From positions 1-64,000 of the forward strand of contig NZ_FOVG01000004.1 in assembly GCF_900115075.1 (NCBI RefSeq): a stretch of 64,000 nt of DNA. Reading direction: 5' to 3'. Source of the stretch: Candidatus Pantoea varia (GTDB lineage: Bacteria > Pseudomonadota > Gammaproteobacteria > Enterobacterales > Enterobacteriaceae). Shown here piece by piece: positions 18,961-27,652 of this stretch (position 1 is its first letter; each line of letters begins with the position of its first letter). The translations under genes were made by a program, and so were the position numbers. The notes under the pieces were generated by a model. It saw nothing but the letters and a program-made list of their open reading frames with translations. It searched no databases and was not told the origin of the DNA.

Positions 18961-19146
18961 ATGGACACTCAAGATTTGGCACCGATAAACCGTAAGATGG
19001 CTTGCGTTCAGTTCATTGCAGAGGTGTCGCTTATAGCGAATTGCAAGCCATCCGATATGAAATTAGCAATGAGTATCATTGCAGAGCTAGCACATTCAAG
19101 CTGTGAGAATGTCCCTGAAGATGAAATTTTTTACGCCGCTGAATAA
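18961..19146 (+). CDS. SOS-controlled small protein, Tum-like position
   Basis: 61 residues, MDTQDLAPINRKMACVQFIA onward, with no motif I can name. GGGAGG lies seven bases upstream. It is first behind the LexA box and is followed 13 bases later by a DinI-like gene. In 186 the LexA-controlled gene in this spot (tum) encodes the antirepressor that inactivates CI after DNA damage. That role here is inferred only from position and control. Confidence 0.6.
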   Translation: MDTQDLAPINRKMACVQFIAEVSLIANCKPSDMKLAMSIIAELAHSSCENVPEDEIFYAAE

Positions 19147-19159
19147 CTGAGGGATCGTT

Positions 19160-19399
19160 ATGCGTATTGAAATCATGATTAATAAACAACAAAAAATCAG
19201 TCAGGACATTCTTGCTGCACTTGAGGCTGAGCTTTACAGAAATTTCCTGCCGGTTTACCCCGATACAACTATTCGCATTCGGGAAGGTAGCGCCAGCGGC
19301 GTTACGTTGAGCGGAGTCAGGCAGGACGATGATAAAAAGAATGTTATGGATATTCTGCAGTCCGTATGGGAAGACGACAGCTGGCAGTATCAGCACTGA
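19160..19399 (+). CDS. DinI-like protein
   Basis: 79 residues, MRIEIMINKQQKISQDILAALEAEL with the C-terminal ILQSVWEDD, the beta-alpha-beta-beta-alpha DinI pattern ending in the acidic helix that contacts RecA. DinI modulates RecA filaments and SOS; the C-terminal part of 186 Tum also belongs to this family. Second gene of the LexA-controlled unit. Confidence 0.85.
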   Translation: MRIEIMINKQQKISQDILAALEAELYRNFLPVYPDTTIRIREGSASGVTLSGVRQDDDKKNVMDILQSVWEDDSWQYQH

Positions 19400-19472
19400 T
19401 AACGTTGCTGGCGTCAAAATTTATTTTGTCGCTGGCAAGGTTGAACAACGAGCGATTGCGAGGCGTTAGGTC

Positions 19473-19745
19473 ATGGCCGGAAGCGATTCAGATTTTCAGG
19501 TAGTCTACAGAGGGGAGTACCTGACTTATTATGTGCCGGGCGGCTGGGTATTCTTCCAGCGCTCAAAAGAAAGCGGCGGCGGCTTCTGGTTCGGCCGTAC
19601 CTTTGACGGCCTTTTTTTGTTTGAATTTACGGCCCCGGTTTCTCTTTCGCAGGGGCTGGCTCATCTGCAGACGCTTAAACATCCCGGCGCGGTTATCTAT
19701 GAATCTGTACAGCCTGATGACAGCCTGCCCCTGTTCTTAGCCTGA
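19473..19745 (+). CDS. Hypothetical phage protein
   Basis: 90 residues, MAGSDSDFQVVYRGEYLTYY with a strand-rich, aromatic core (GGWVFFQRSKESGGGFWFG). Not recognised. It has the codon use of the surrounding phage genes, a GAGG upstream, and lies between the dinI-like gene and the terminator before cos, where P2/186 phages keep small genes of unknown role. Confidence 0.6.
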   Translation: MAGSDSDFQVVYRGEYLTYYVPGGWVFFQRSKESGGGFWFGRTFDGLFLFEFTAPVSLSQGLAHLQTLKHPGAVIYESVQPDDSLPLFLA

Positions 19746-19810
19746 ACGCGCGAGTGCATGTCTATGATGCATGAATCCGCATGATCCCAAAAGGATCGTT
19801 TACCCTCCGG

Positions 19811-19837
19811 CCCGCCAGTACTGGCGGGCTTTTGTTT
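19811..19837 (+). terminator. Terminator closing the rightward early/SOS unit
   Basis: CCCGCCAG-TA-CTGGCGGG (19811-19829... stem of 8 bp) followed by CTTTTGTTT, 65 bp after the last gene of the unit. Confidence 0.82.
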
Positions 19838-19878
19838 ATGTCATGCAGGTGCATGAAAAGCACTGCATAAAGCGGGCA

Positions 19879-19897
19879 GGCGTGGCGGGGCTACGAG
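19879..19897. other. Candidate cos site
   Basis: GGCGTGGCGGGG matches the start of the 19-nt cohesive end of 186 as I remember it (P2 has GGCGAGGCGGGG). The location between the replication/SOS genes and the portal gene is where cos lies in P2 phages. The last seven bases differ from both. Several GCATGA motifs (around 19769-19787 and 19841-19856) lie to the left and could be terminase sites. Confidence 0.5.
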
Positions 19898-19996
19898 CGC
19901 GCGCTGAGAAGTAAAATAGAGCTTTCCATCTAGTAAATATCAGATTAGATTGAGACCATTCTCATTTCTTTCCTACCACACCTCTGGGCTTTTTTT

Positions 19997-21394
19997 ATGC
20001 ATGAAAAATTGGCAGTTTTAAAGGAAAAGTTGGAACAGCTTCACACATTACTTGATGATGCTGAGTTTCCATATGAAGACTTAAGTAGTTGGTCAAATCC
20101 ACTTTTTCCGTATTTGCAAACACAGGACCTTATATATTTTCCTTATGATTTAGCATCGAAACTTGGTAAGCATAAAAAGTATATACCTACTGAAGATGAT
20201 ATTAATTTAATAGATGCAATGATTGCTACTGTTGTTAAGATAATTGACAACGTAAGCTATATTTACAGTTCATCCACCTCTACTGCATCACAAGCTATAA
20301 ATGCGTATTTGCTTTCCATGTATTATGTATCAGATGGTGTAAATAACATCTTTTCATTCGAGGTTCTTGCCAATAGAGAGTTGTTACCAAAAAGAACATT
20401 GAATCGGTTGGCTTATTATGATGATAAGCTTGCTGAAATAAAGGAAAAGGCTGGTGATATCGACATGAAAATATCAACCATCAATGAGGCTTATGATGCA
20501 GCGGAAGGATTGCCAACAACTTTAAAAAACCTAAGAAATACAAATGATGAGATTGAAAAAGTTAATGGCGATTCAAAGGTTGTATTTGAACAAATTAACA
20601 AACTCAATAATAGCTCGAAAGATATTTATAAAATCATAAATATAACAGCAACTGAGGCCCTAGAACTCAGTGCAACGATGAAGGAAACGGTAGAAGGATA
20701 TTTAAAGGGTTACAAAGAAGAGGCTGAAGCTTACATCAATAAGTGTGAGGAGGCATTCCGAACCACAACGTCTAAAGGACTTGCTGGAGCATTTCAGGAT
20801 AAAGCACAAAAGTTAAATCGGAGCATCCAATTCTGGGTGGCTGGGCTTGTTGGAGCATTGCTTGCTGGCGCGCTGGTAGGTTATTATAGACTAAGTGCTC
20901 TCGAATCCTACCTTTCAAATCCTGACTTGTCAGGTTTGAAATTGATTATACAGCTAATACTTTCTATATTTAGTGTTGGCGCACCGTTATGGTTTGCGTG
21001 GCTCGCGACTAAACAAATTGGGCAGCGATTTAGATTAGCAGAAGACTATGAATTCAAAGCATCTGTTTCTAAAGCCTATGAAGGTTATCGTCGAGAGGCT
21101 ATGCAACTAGAGGGTGATGATTTTATGCAACGATTGTTTGGTAATGCCTTAACCAGACTTGAAGAGCCACCATTACGTTTTGTTGAAGAAAGTGCTCATT
21201 CCTCACCTTTGATGGAACTATTATCATCAGACAAGTTTAAGGACTTACTGTCAAGGGGTGACGAATCACTTGATGCTGTATTGACTAAAGCTGGCTGGAA
21301 AAGAGACAAAACTAAGGACAATGTCCCTCAGGAAACCGTCTTAAAAAAAGAAGTTGATAATAACATTAGCGACATCGATTCAGATAAGGAATAA
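19997..21394 (+). CDS. AT-rich accessory gene: coiled-coil membrane protein, candidate anti-phage factor
   Basis: 465 residues, function unknown. Layout: N-terminal helical region (1-135), heptad-like coiled coil (about 140-255), two membrane helices (about 278-297 and 316-338), then a cytoplasmic tail with RLAEDYEFK (346-354) and AYEGYRREA (360-368) and an acidic C terminus. The gene is visibly richer in A/T than the phage genes on both sides. It stands alone between cos and the Q terminator, the variable locus where P2 relatives carry tin, old and other defence genes. Poor ribosome site before the ATG; the start is uncertain. Defence role is inference. Confidence 0.75.
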   Translation: MHEKLAVLKEKLEQLHTLLDDAEFPYEDLSSWSNPLFPYLQTQDLIYFPYDLASKLGKHKKYIPTEDDINLIDAMIATVVKIIDNVSYIYSSSTSTASQAINAYLLSMYYVSDGVNNIFSFEVLANRELLPKRTLNRLAYYDDKLAEIKEKAGDIDMKISTINEAYDAAEGLPTTLKNLRNTNDEIEKVNGDSKVVFEQINKLNNSSKDIYKIINITATEALELSATMKETVEGYLKGYKEEAEAYINKCEEAFRTTTSKGLAGAFQDKAQKLNRSIQFWVAGLVGALLAGALVGYYRLSALESYLSNPDLSGLKLIIQLILSIFSVGAPLWFAWLATKQIGQRFRLAEDYEFKASVSKAYEGYRREAMQLEGDDFMQRLFGNALTRLEEPPLRFVEESAHSSPLMELLSSDKFKDLLSRGDESLDAVLTKAGWKRDKTKDNVPQETVLKKEVDNNISDIDSDKE

Positions 21395-21398
21395 AAAA

Positions 21399-21420
21399 AG
21401 CCGCTAACTAGCGGCTTTTT
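21399..21420. terminator. Bidirectional terminator between the accessory gene and Q
   Basis: AGCCGC-TAACTA-GCGGCT (21399-21416) flanked by A7 and T5, directly between two convergent genes. Confidence 0.87.
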
Positions 21421-21422
21421 AT

Positions 21423-22457
21423 CTAATCAAGGATGTATTTATTAAATTTAATTATATCATCACCAACCCACTCATTTAATTCTTCAAAGCGTTTTTGTAA
21501 TGGTATTAGTTCATTACGCACAAATACCTTGCTGGCCTTTTCCACGTCTCCAAATCCTCCGACATTACTTGGCATAATCCCCATCAGCTGCGGCGGCACC
21601 CGATGCACGGCCAGCATGTCGTCGCGGCTCACGTTCTTGATGTTCAGAAACTCATCCTTCGCCGCCACCTCAGACAGCGGGATGATCTGGATGCCGTCCT
21701 TTTTCCCGTTCGGGCTGTACATAAACAGGTTGCGGAAGTTGCCAGGGCCTTTTGCGCTTTTCATGGCACCGCGGATGTTGTCCACGTCCTGCTGGCTCTG
21801 CGCCGGGTCGGTCATGTACATGATGAAGCCCGCATGGCTGCCGTTCAGGTAGTACTTGCGGCGGAACAGCGTAGCCGACTCGTTCAGCAGCGCCGACGGG
21901 ATGGCCGACAGATAGCCCGGCAGGCCGTAAATCTCCTGATTGATATCCGGCTCCATCAGGTGAAACACGCTGCCCTTCTCGAATTCATAAGGCTCCGTGC
22001 TGATGCCATAGTGCGCATACCAGTATGTCTCCAAGTCGAGGCCGCGCCGGGTGAACTTCGCCAGCGACGGCTCCAGCTTCAGCACGTTACCGAGGCGGCT
22101 GGTCCGCTTCTCCAGGTATGCATTGCCGAAAATCAGGTAATCCAGCGCAAAGCGGCTGAACGCCTGCTGACTCAGTAGCGGATGCGGTATAAAGGTACTC
22201 GCCAGAATATTGCACTTTACGCTGATAGGTGAGCTGTGATGCACGGCGGCGCGGAACGTGCGCGCCAGCCCGTCAACGCTTACGGGCGGTTCATACCAGC
22301 GATCATTGATAACACACTCCACGTAGTCCAGCAGTTCGCGGCGGTCCAGCACCGGGATCGGGTCGCCAAAGGTAAACGCCTCCGACGCTGCCCCGCTGGT
22401 CATGTTATCCGGCTGCGGCACGGGCTGCGTGCGGGTGCGGTTCCTGCGTTTGCTCAT
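21423..22457 (-). CDS. Q: Portal protein gpQ
   Basis: 344 residues, P2-type portal (Phage_portal, PBSX/P2 group), the dodecameric ring at the head vertex through which DNA is packaged. Conserved stretches include SNPL-like FGNAYLEK, HLMEPDINQEIYGLPGYL and DMLAVHRVPPQLMGIMP. Its ATG overlaps the stop of gene P (TGATG), giving the usual P-Q late operon on the minus strand. Confidence 0.95.
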   Translation of the reverse strand: MSKRRNRTRTQPVPQPDNMTSGAASEAFTFGDPIPVLDRRELLDYVECVINDRWYEPPVSVDGLARTFRAAVHHSSPISVKCNILASTFIPHPLLSQQAFSRFALDYLIFGNAYLEKRTSRLGNVLKLEPSLAKFTRRGLDLETYWYAHYGISTEPYEFEKGSVFHLMEPDINQEIYGLPGYLSAIPSALLNESATLFRRKYYLNGSHAGFIMYMTDPAQSQQDVDNIRGAMKSAKGPGNFRNLFMYSPNGKKDGIQIIPLSEVAAKDEFLNIKNVSRDDMLAVHRVPPQLMGIMPSNVGGFGDVEKASKVFVRNELIPLQKRFEELNEWVGDDIIKFNKYILD

Positions 22458-24223
22458 CAGTAAATCTCCACAATGTTCTGCGTGTGTGCCGCCTGTCCCT
22501 GCAGCGGCTCGTTTGCCAGCGCGTGCATGGTCGCCCAGGCTAAATCGCCATGGCTGACTTCTTCGCTGCGGCTGGTTTCATAGGTCGGACGGTTGCCGCT
22601 GGCCGTGGTGGCCTTGCGGATAGACATAAACGACTGCGCGATGTCGAGGTGGCTGGCGTCAAACTCCAGCCGCCCGCTGGCGATGGTGTCGTAAGCCTTC
22701 AGCACCAGGGCGTTCTTCACGTTCGGGTTATAAACAAACTCCTTCACCTGCGGGAAAAACGCTTTGACGTTTTCATACACACCCAGCCCGACGCCGGTGG
22801 AGTCGATGCCGATATAGGTCACGTTATACTGCTGCGTCAGCGTCCTGATGGCTTCAGCCTGTGCCCGGAAGTCCATTCCGCGCCACTGATGTCGCTCAAG
22901 GATACGGAACTTACCGCCCGGCACGGCAGGCGGTGCCATGACCACGCACCCGGCGCTGTCGCCGTTCTGCGTGCCCTTTGCAGGGTCGTAACCGATCCAG
23001 ACCTCTTTCCAGCCGAACGGGCGCAGCGCCAGCGCCTCAAAGTCGGTCCAGACTTCCCAGCTGTCCACCATGCACTTCTGCAGCATGGCCAGCTGGAACA
23101 CCGACGCCAGATCGTCCATGAATACGCACATCAGCAGGTTCTGATAGTCCTCCGGGCTGTAGCGCGTGCGCAGCTGCTCCAGGTCAAACAGATCACAGCC
23201 GCCGCGCACGGCATCTTCAACCGTGACAATCTGGCGAAACTGGCCGTCTTCGCAGAGGCGCCCGGCGGCCAGTGACTGATGGCTGAGGTCGATATCAACC
23301 CTGTCCGCTTTGGCCCGGCCCTTGTTGAACTGCGAACCGGACCAGAACGGATAGGCGCTGTGGGTGAGGCTGGACGGGGTGGAAAAGTAGGTTTCGCGCC
23401 ACTTCTTGTGCAGCGCCATGCCGGACGCCACTTTCTGCAGTTCCTGAAACTTCGGGATCCAGAAATATTCATCCAGGTACAGATTGCCGTGATAGCTCTG
23501 CGCGGTGCGGGCGTTGGTGCCTAAAAAGTACAGGCACGCGCCGTTGCTGAGCGTCATCGGGTCGCCCTTCAGGTCTACGTCCACCTCGCGGGCAAACTCA
23601 ATAATGTACTGCTTGAAGACGTGCGCCTGCGCCTTACTGGCTGACAGGAAAATCTGATTGCGCCCGGTGGTCAGCGCATCGATCAGCGCCTCGCGGGCAA
23701 AAAAGAAGGTCGCACCAATCTGGCGCGACTTCAGCAGATTGCGTACCGAATATTTATTACCGGCTTCCCACCACTGGCGCTGATAGCCGAACATCGAGCC
23801 GTGGAAAACTTCCTGCAGCTTCTCAATCTGTTCGTCGCTGAACAGGTTCTTTTCCGGGGGCTTACGCGGGCCTTTGTTGCGGTTCTCCACGTTCGGATTG
23901 AGGTCCGCTTCATTGCCGCCGTTGCTGAATTTACCGATCCGGGCGTGGCGCTCGGACTGACGCGCCAGCAGGTCGATTTCCTTAAAGTCCTTCCCTTCCT
24001 TTTGCTCCTTCATGATGAGCTGGCAGTAGCGTGCGGCGGTGGTCAGCTGCATCTGATCCAGCGGGCCATAGTCGCCCCACTTATCGCGCTTTTTCCAGCT
24101 GTGAACGGTTGCGGGTTTCTCTCCCAGCATTTCAGCAATGCGGGCGATACGGTATCCCTGAAAGTACAGCAGTAAAGCCTGCCTGCGGGGATCGAGGTCG
24201 TCGGGGGCGGGTGTCATGTTCAT
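22457..24223 (-). CDS. P: Terminase large (ATPase) subunit gpP
   Basis: About 588 residues from the MNMTPAPDD start, close to P2 gpP (590). N-terminal helix-turn-helix-like region (RIAEMLGEKPATVHSWKKRDKW), ATPase domain with Walker-A-like LLKSRQIGATF and Walker-B LYLDEYFW, and a C-terminal RNase-H-like nuclease with WIGYDPAKG and YIGIDSTGVG. It cuts at cos and packages DNA. An in-frame extension to 24262 is unlikely. Confidence 0.95.
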   Translation of the reverse strand: MNMTPAPDDLDPRRQALLLYFQGYRIARIAEMLGEKPATVHSWKKRDKWGDYGPLDQMQLTTAARYCQLIMKEQKEGKDFKEIDLLARQSERHARIGKFSNGGNEADLNPNVENRNKGPRKPPEKNLFSDEQIEKLQEVFHGSMFGYQRQWWEAGNKYSVRNLLKSRQIGATFFFAREALIDALTTGRNQIFLSASKAQAHVFKQYIIEFAREVDVDLKGDPMTLSNGACLYFLGTNARTAQSYHGNLYLDEYFWIPKFQELQKVASGMALHKKWRETYFSTPSSLTHSAYPFWSGSQFNKGRAKADRVDIDLSHQSLAAGRLCEDGQFRQIVTVEDAVRGGCDLFDLEQLRTRYSPEDYQNLLMCVFMDDLASVFQLAMLQKCMVDSWEVWTDFEALALRPFGWKEVWIGYDPAKGTQNGDSAGCVVMAPPAVPGGKFRILERHQWRGMDFRAQAEAIRTLTQQYNVTYIGIDSTGVGLGVYENVKAFFPQVKEFVYNPNVKNALVLKAYDTIASGRLEFDASHLDIAQSFMSIRKATTASGNRPTYETSRSEEVSHGDLAWATMHALANEPLQGQAAHTQNIVEIY

Positions 24224-24268
24224 GCAGCCAAAATACGGCCCCGCCGCTTCCTTTTCCGCCATCCCTCA

Positions 24269-24288
24269 TTGTGTGGTTTCCCGCACAA
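24269..24288. promoter_or_regulatory. Ogr-type late activator site between P and O
   Basis: TTGTG-N10-CACAA, fitting the TGT-N12-ACA dyad bound by P2 Ogr/delta proteins, whose sites centre about 55 bp before the start point. That spacing would put an O transcript start near 24333, 33 bp before the O ATG. A second dyad ACAACG-N6-CGTTGT (24285-24302) overlaps it and may serve P on the other strand. Confidence 0.68.
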
Positions 24289-24365
24289 CGTCCGCGCGTT
24301 GTTTCGATACCCCTGCCGCCGCAACCATAGAGCCTCACAGAGTTTTACTGACCGGAGCCTGGACA

Positions 24366-25223
24366 ATGGCAAAGAAAGCAAAGCGTTTTCGTATCGGGGT
24401 GGAAGGTGCCACCACGGACGGGCGCACCATCGAGCGCAGCTGGCTTGAACAGATGGCGGCAAATTACAGCCCTGAGCTGTACACCGCCGTGATCAACATG
24501 GAGCACATCAAGGGCTACACGCCAGACAGTCCATTCCGTCGCTTTGGCGTAGTGGAAGCGCTGGACGCTGAAGAAATCAGCGACGGTCCGCTGAAGGGCA
24601 AGCTGGGGCTGTACGCCCTGATCAACCCGACTGACGAGCTGGTCACGCTGACCGGCACCATGCAGAAAATCTTTACCTCTATGGAAATCCGCCCGGAATT
24701 CGCGGACACCGGCGCGGCCTATCTGATTGGCCTGGCCGTGACCGACGATCCGGCCAGCCTCGGCACGGAAATGCTGCAGTTCAGCGCCAGCGCCGGGGCG
24801 AACCCGCTGGCAAACCGCAAGCAGCATCCTGACAACGTTTTCTCTGCCGCTGAAGAAACCCTGATCGAGTTTGAGGACGTGGCCGACGAAAAGCCCGCCC
24901 TGTTTACCCGCATCAAAGCGATGTTCAGCAGACAGCAGCAGACCGACGCGGCGCGCTTCAGCGACGTGCATCAGGCCGTTGAGCTGATTGCCACCGAGCA
25001 GCAGGACCTGAGCGCGCGCATTGAAACGGCGCTGAGCGAACAGGCCGACAGCCTGAAATCACATTTCAGCAGTGCGCTGGGTGAGGAAGTGCTGAAGCGC
25101 GAAAAGCTGCAGGCGGACTTTACCGAACTGCAGCAGCAGCTGAGCCGGGAAGATGGCCGCCAGCAGGTCCGCCCGCGCACGCAGGGTAACGGCAGCGGCA
25201 GCGAAGTGCGCACCGACTGCTGA
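24366..25223 (+). CDS. O: Capsid scaffolding protein and protease gpO
   Basis: 285 residues (P2 gpO has 284). N-terminal serine protease domain with Asp18, His47 (INMEHIKG) and Ser105 (IFTSMEIRP) at positions matching the triad reported for P2 gpO; the C-terminal half is helical scaffold (LSEQADSLKSHF onward). It directs procapsid assembly and cleaves N, L and itself. GGAG lies upstream of the ATG; a longer in-frame start at 24216 runs into the P gene and was rejected. Confidence 0.95.
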   Translation: MAKKAKRFRIGVEGATTDGRTIERSWLEQMAANYSPELYTAVINMEHIKGYTPDSPFRRFGVVEALDAEEISDGPLKGKLGLYALINPTDELVTLTGTMQKIFTSMEIRPEFADTGAAYLIGLAVTDDPASLGTEMLQFSASAGANPLANRKQHPDNVFSAAEETLIEFEDVADEKPALFTRIKAMFSRQQQTDAARFSDVHQAVELIATEQQDLSARIETALSEQADSLKSHFSSALGEEVLKREKLQADFTELQQQLSREDGRQQVRPRTQGNGSGSEVRTDC

Positions 25224-25267
25224 TACAGCGGCGGCAAACCTTTTTAACGTACAGAGAAAGCGAAGCG

Positions 25268-26440
25268 ATGAAAAATACTACCCGTTTTAAGCTGAATGCT
25301 TACATGTCGGTGCTGGCAGAAATCAACAAGATTGACCTGTCCGCGCTGAACAGCAAATTCACCATTGAGCCGTCCGTGTCGCAGACGCTGGAAAGCAAAA
25401 TTCAGGAGTCGTCCGCGTTCCTGCAGGCTATCAACATCATGCCGGTCAGTGAGCAGAGCGGCGAACGGCTGGGGCTGGGGATCGGCACCACTATTGCAGG
25501 CACCACCGATACCACCCAGAAAGAGCGCGAGCCGACCGATCCGACCTACATCGACGGCGACGGCTACAAATGCACGCAGACCAACTTTGACACGGCGCTG
25601 CCTTATTCAAAGCTGGACATGTGGGCGAAGTTCAGCGATTTCCAGGTGCGCATCCGTGACGCCATCGTGAAGCGTCAGGCGCTGGACCGCATCATGATCG
25701 GCTTCAACGGCCTGAAGCGTGAGAAGACCTCTAACCGCGTGCAGAACCCGCTGCTGCAGGACGTGAACATCGGCTGGCTGGAAAAAATCCGCCAGGAAAA
25801 ACCGGCGCAGGTGCTGGGTCAGCACATCGGTGACGACGGCAAGGTGGTGTCGGACAAAATCACCGTGGGTAAAGGCGGCCTGTTCCGTAACCTGGACGCC
25901 GTGGTGATGGGCGCGGTGTCGGAAAAAATCGGCGTGCAGTATCAGGACGACACCGAACTGGTGGTGATCTGCGGACGCCAGCTGCTGGCTGATAAGTATT
26001 TCCCGCTGGTCAACCAGAGCCAGCCCAACACCGAAGCGCTGGCCGCTGATCTGATCATCAGCCAGAAGCGCATCGGCGGCCTGCAGGCGGTCCGCGCCCC
26101 GTACTTCCCGGCGAATGCGCTGCTGATCACCCGCCTGGATAACCTGTCCATCTACTGGCAGGAAGAAACGCGCCGCCGCTCGATCATCGACAACCCGAAA
26201 CGTGACCGCATCGAAAACCTTGAGTCGGTTAACGAGGCTTACGTGGTTGAGGACTACGACTGCACCTGCCTGGTGGAAAACATTGAGCTGCTTGAGCAGG
26301 AGCAGGAGAAAGAGCCGGGCGAAATGAGCGAAGCGGAAATCGCACGCATCGCCGCTGTGGCGGCCAGCGTGGTGAAGTCCATGAGCGGCGCGGGTGACAC
26401 AACCGGCAGCGCTGGCGCTGACCAGAACGCCGGAGCGTAA
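25268..26440 (+). CDS. N: Major capsid protein precursor gpN
   Basis: 390 residues, P2-type HK97-fold capsid protein. Starts MKNTTRFKLNAYMSVLAEIN, contains LGIGTTIAGTTDT, DRIMIGFNG and ITRLDNLSIYWQEETRRRSI, all conserved in P2 N. P2 gpN has 357 residues; the extra length is an acidic/Ala-Gly C-terminal tail (EQEQEKEPGEMSEAEIARI onward). The N terminus is expected to be cleaved by gpO. Confidence 0.95.
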   Translation: MKNTTRFKLNAYMSVLAEINKIDLSALNSKFTIEPSVSQTLESKIQESSAFLQAINIMPVSEQSGERLGLGIGTTIAGTTDTTQKEREPTDPTYIDGDGYKCTQTNFDTALPYSKLDMWAKFSDFQVRIRDAIVKRQALDRIMIGFNGLKREKTSNRVQNPLLQDVNIGWLEKIRQEKPAQVLGQHIGDDGKVVSDKITVGKGGLFRNLDAVVMGAVSEKIGVQYQDDTELVVICGRQLLADKYFPLVNQSQPNTEALAADLIISQKRIGGLQAVRAPYFPANALLITRLDNLSIYWQEETRRRSIIDNPKRDRIENLESVNEAYVVEDYDCTCLVENIELLEQEQEKEPGEMSEAEIARIAAVAASVVKSMSGAGDTTGSAGADQNAGA

Positions 26441-26443
26441 ACC

Positions 26444-27088
26444 GTGACCAATCCTTTCCGCGCGCATACGCGCTTTATTCAGGCACAGGAGGCCGCCCGG
26501 TCGGGCGGCAGTGGCCGCAGCACAAAGGGCTATGACCTGATGCTGCTGCAGCTGAACGAAGACCGCCGCCGCCTCAAGGGCATTCAGTCCAACGTCCGAA
26601 AGGCCGAAATCAAGGTGGAGGTGCTGCCGAAGTACGCCGCCTGGGCTGAGGGCGTGCTGAGCGCGGACGGAGCGCAGCAGGACGACGTGCTGATGTACGT
26701 GATGCTGTGGCGCGTTGACGCCGGTGACTATGCCGGTGCGCTCGCGATTGGCCGCCACGCGCTGAAGCACGGCTGGGCGATGCCGCTGGGAAGCCGCACC
26801 ACGGCGACGGTGCTGGCCGAAGAAATTGCCGACGCGGCAAAGGCGGCCATCCTGGCAAAGACGCCTTTTGATCCGGCCCTGCTGCTGGAGGCGCTGGAGG
26901 TGGTTGACGCACACGATATGCCCGATCAGTCGCGCGCCCGTCTGCACAAGTCCATCGGCTGGGTGCTGACGGAAAGTAGCCCGGCGTCCGCGCTGAACCA
27001 TCTGAAACGCGCCCTGCAGCTGGACGAGAAATGCGGCGTTAAAAAAGACATTGAGCAGCTGGAGCGGAAAATCCGTAACGCCAGCTGA
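26444..27088 (+). CDS. M: Terminase small subunit gpM
   Basis: 214 residues starting at a GTG three bases after the N stop. Helical DNA-recognition subunit of the terminase, working with gpP at cos. Segments GYDLMLLQLNEDRRRLKGIQS and YVMLWRVDAGDYAGALAIG match P2-type M proteins (P2 gpM has 247). Confidence 0.92.
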   Translation: MTNPFRAHTRFIQAQEAARSGGSGRSTKGYDLMLLQLNEDRRRLKGIQSNVRKAEIKVEVLPKYAAWAEGVLSADGAQQDDVLMYVMLWRVDAGDYAGALAIGRHALKHGWAMPLGSRTTATVLAEEIADAAKAAILAKTPFDPALLLEALEVVDAHDMPDQSRARLHKSIGWVLTESSPASALNHLKRALQLDEKCGVKKDIEQLERKIRNAS

Positions 27089-27187
27089 TAACCGGACGTG
27101 CCCACGCGCGGGGCGGCACGGGGTGGCGACAGGCAGCGCCGCATCAAAACCCCGTCCACCGCCCACCTATTCAGGAGTAACAGAGCA

Positions 27188-27652
27188 ATGGAATTTATCG
27201 CGCCACAGAAGGCGACGGCAGCGCCGGACATCATCCCCAATAACTCATTCTGGCCGGATGTCGATCTGGCGAAGTTCCGCAGCGTCATGCGCGTTGACGG
27301 CACCGTGACGCCGGAGCGTCTGCGTCAGGTGGTGCTGACCGCAATGGCAGAGGTAAACGCGGAGCTTTATCCGTGGCGTGAGCGGCAGGAGCTGGCCGGG
27401 CATAACGGCCTGGCCGACGTTCCGGCTGAGAAGCTGGCCGGTGAGAGCGTGCGACTGCATCACTACATGAATGCGGTGTGGTGCTGGACGCGCGCGGTGC
27501 TGAACGAGCGCTATCAGGACTTTGACGCCACTGCGACGGCGGTTAAGCGCGGCGAAGAACTGAATGATGCCAGCGGTGACCTTTGGCGCGATGCGCGCTG
27601 GGCCATCAGCCGCGTGCAGGACATGCCGCATTGCACCGTGGAGCTTATCTGA
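27188..27652 (+). CDS. L: Head completion protein gpL
   Basis: 154 residues, P2-type L (Phage_GPL). Closes the capsid after packaging and forms the connector with the tail. It begins MEFIAPQKATAAPDIIPNN with CAGGAG in the leader; the 99-bp gap after M is the only gap in this block. Its stop overlaps the X start. Confidence 0.93.
   Translation: MEFIAPQKATAAPDIIPNNSFWPDVDLAKFRSVMRVDGTVTPERLRQVVLTAMAEVNAELYPWRERQELAGHNGLADVPAEKLAGESVRLHHYMNAVWCWTRAVLNERYQDFDATATAVKRGEELNDASGDLWRDARWAISRVQDMPHCTVELI

Noticed and set aside
22550-23275. 241-codon frame antisense to the terminase gene
   Set aside because: Shadow of gene P; no ribosome site or recognisable domain.
24345-24971. 208-codon frame antisense to gene O
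   Set aside because: The scaffold/protease gene with its catalytic residues occupies the other strand.
25607-27166. 519-codon open frame on the minus strand opposite N, M and L
   Set aside because: It is antisense to three certain capsid genes in GC-rich DNA, has no start signal and reads as low-complexity His/Arg/Gln-rich sequence; it is a frame shadow.
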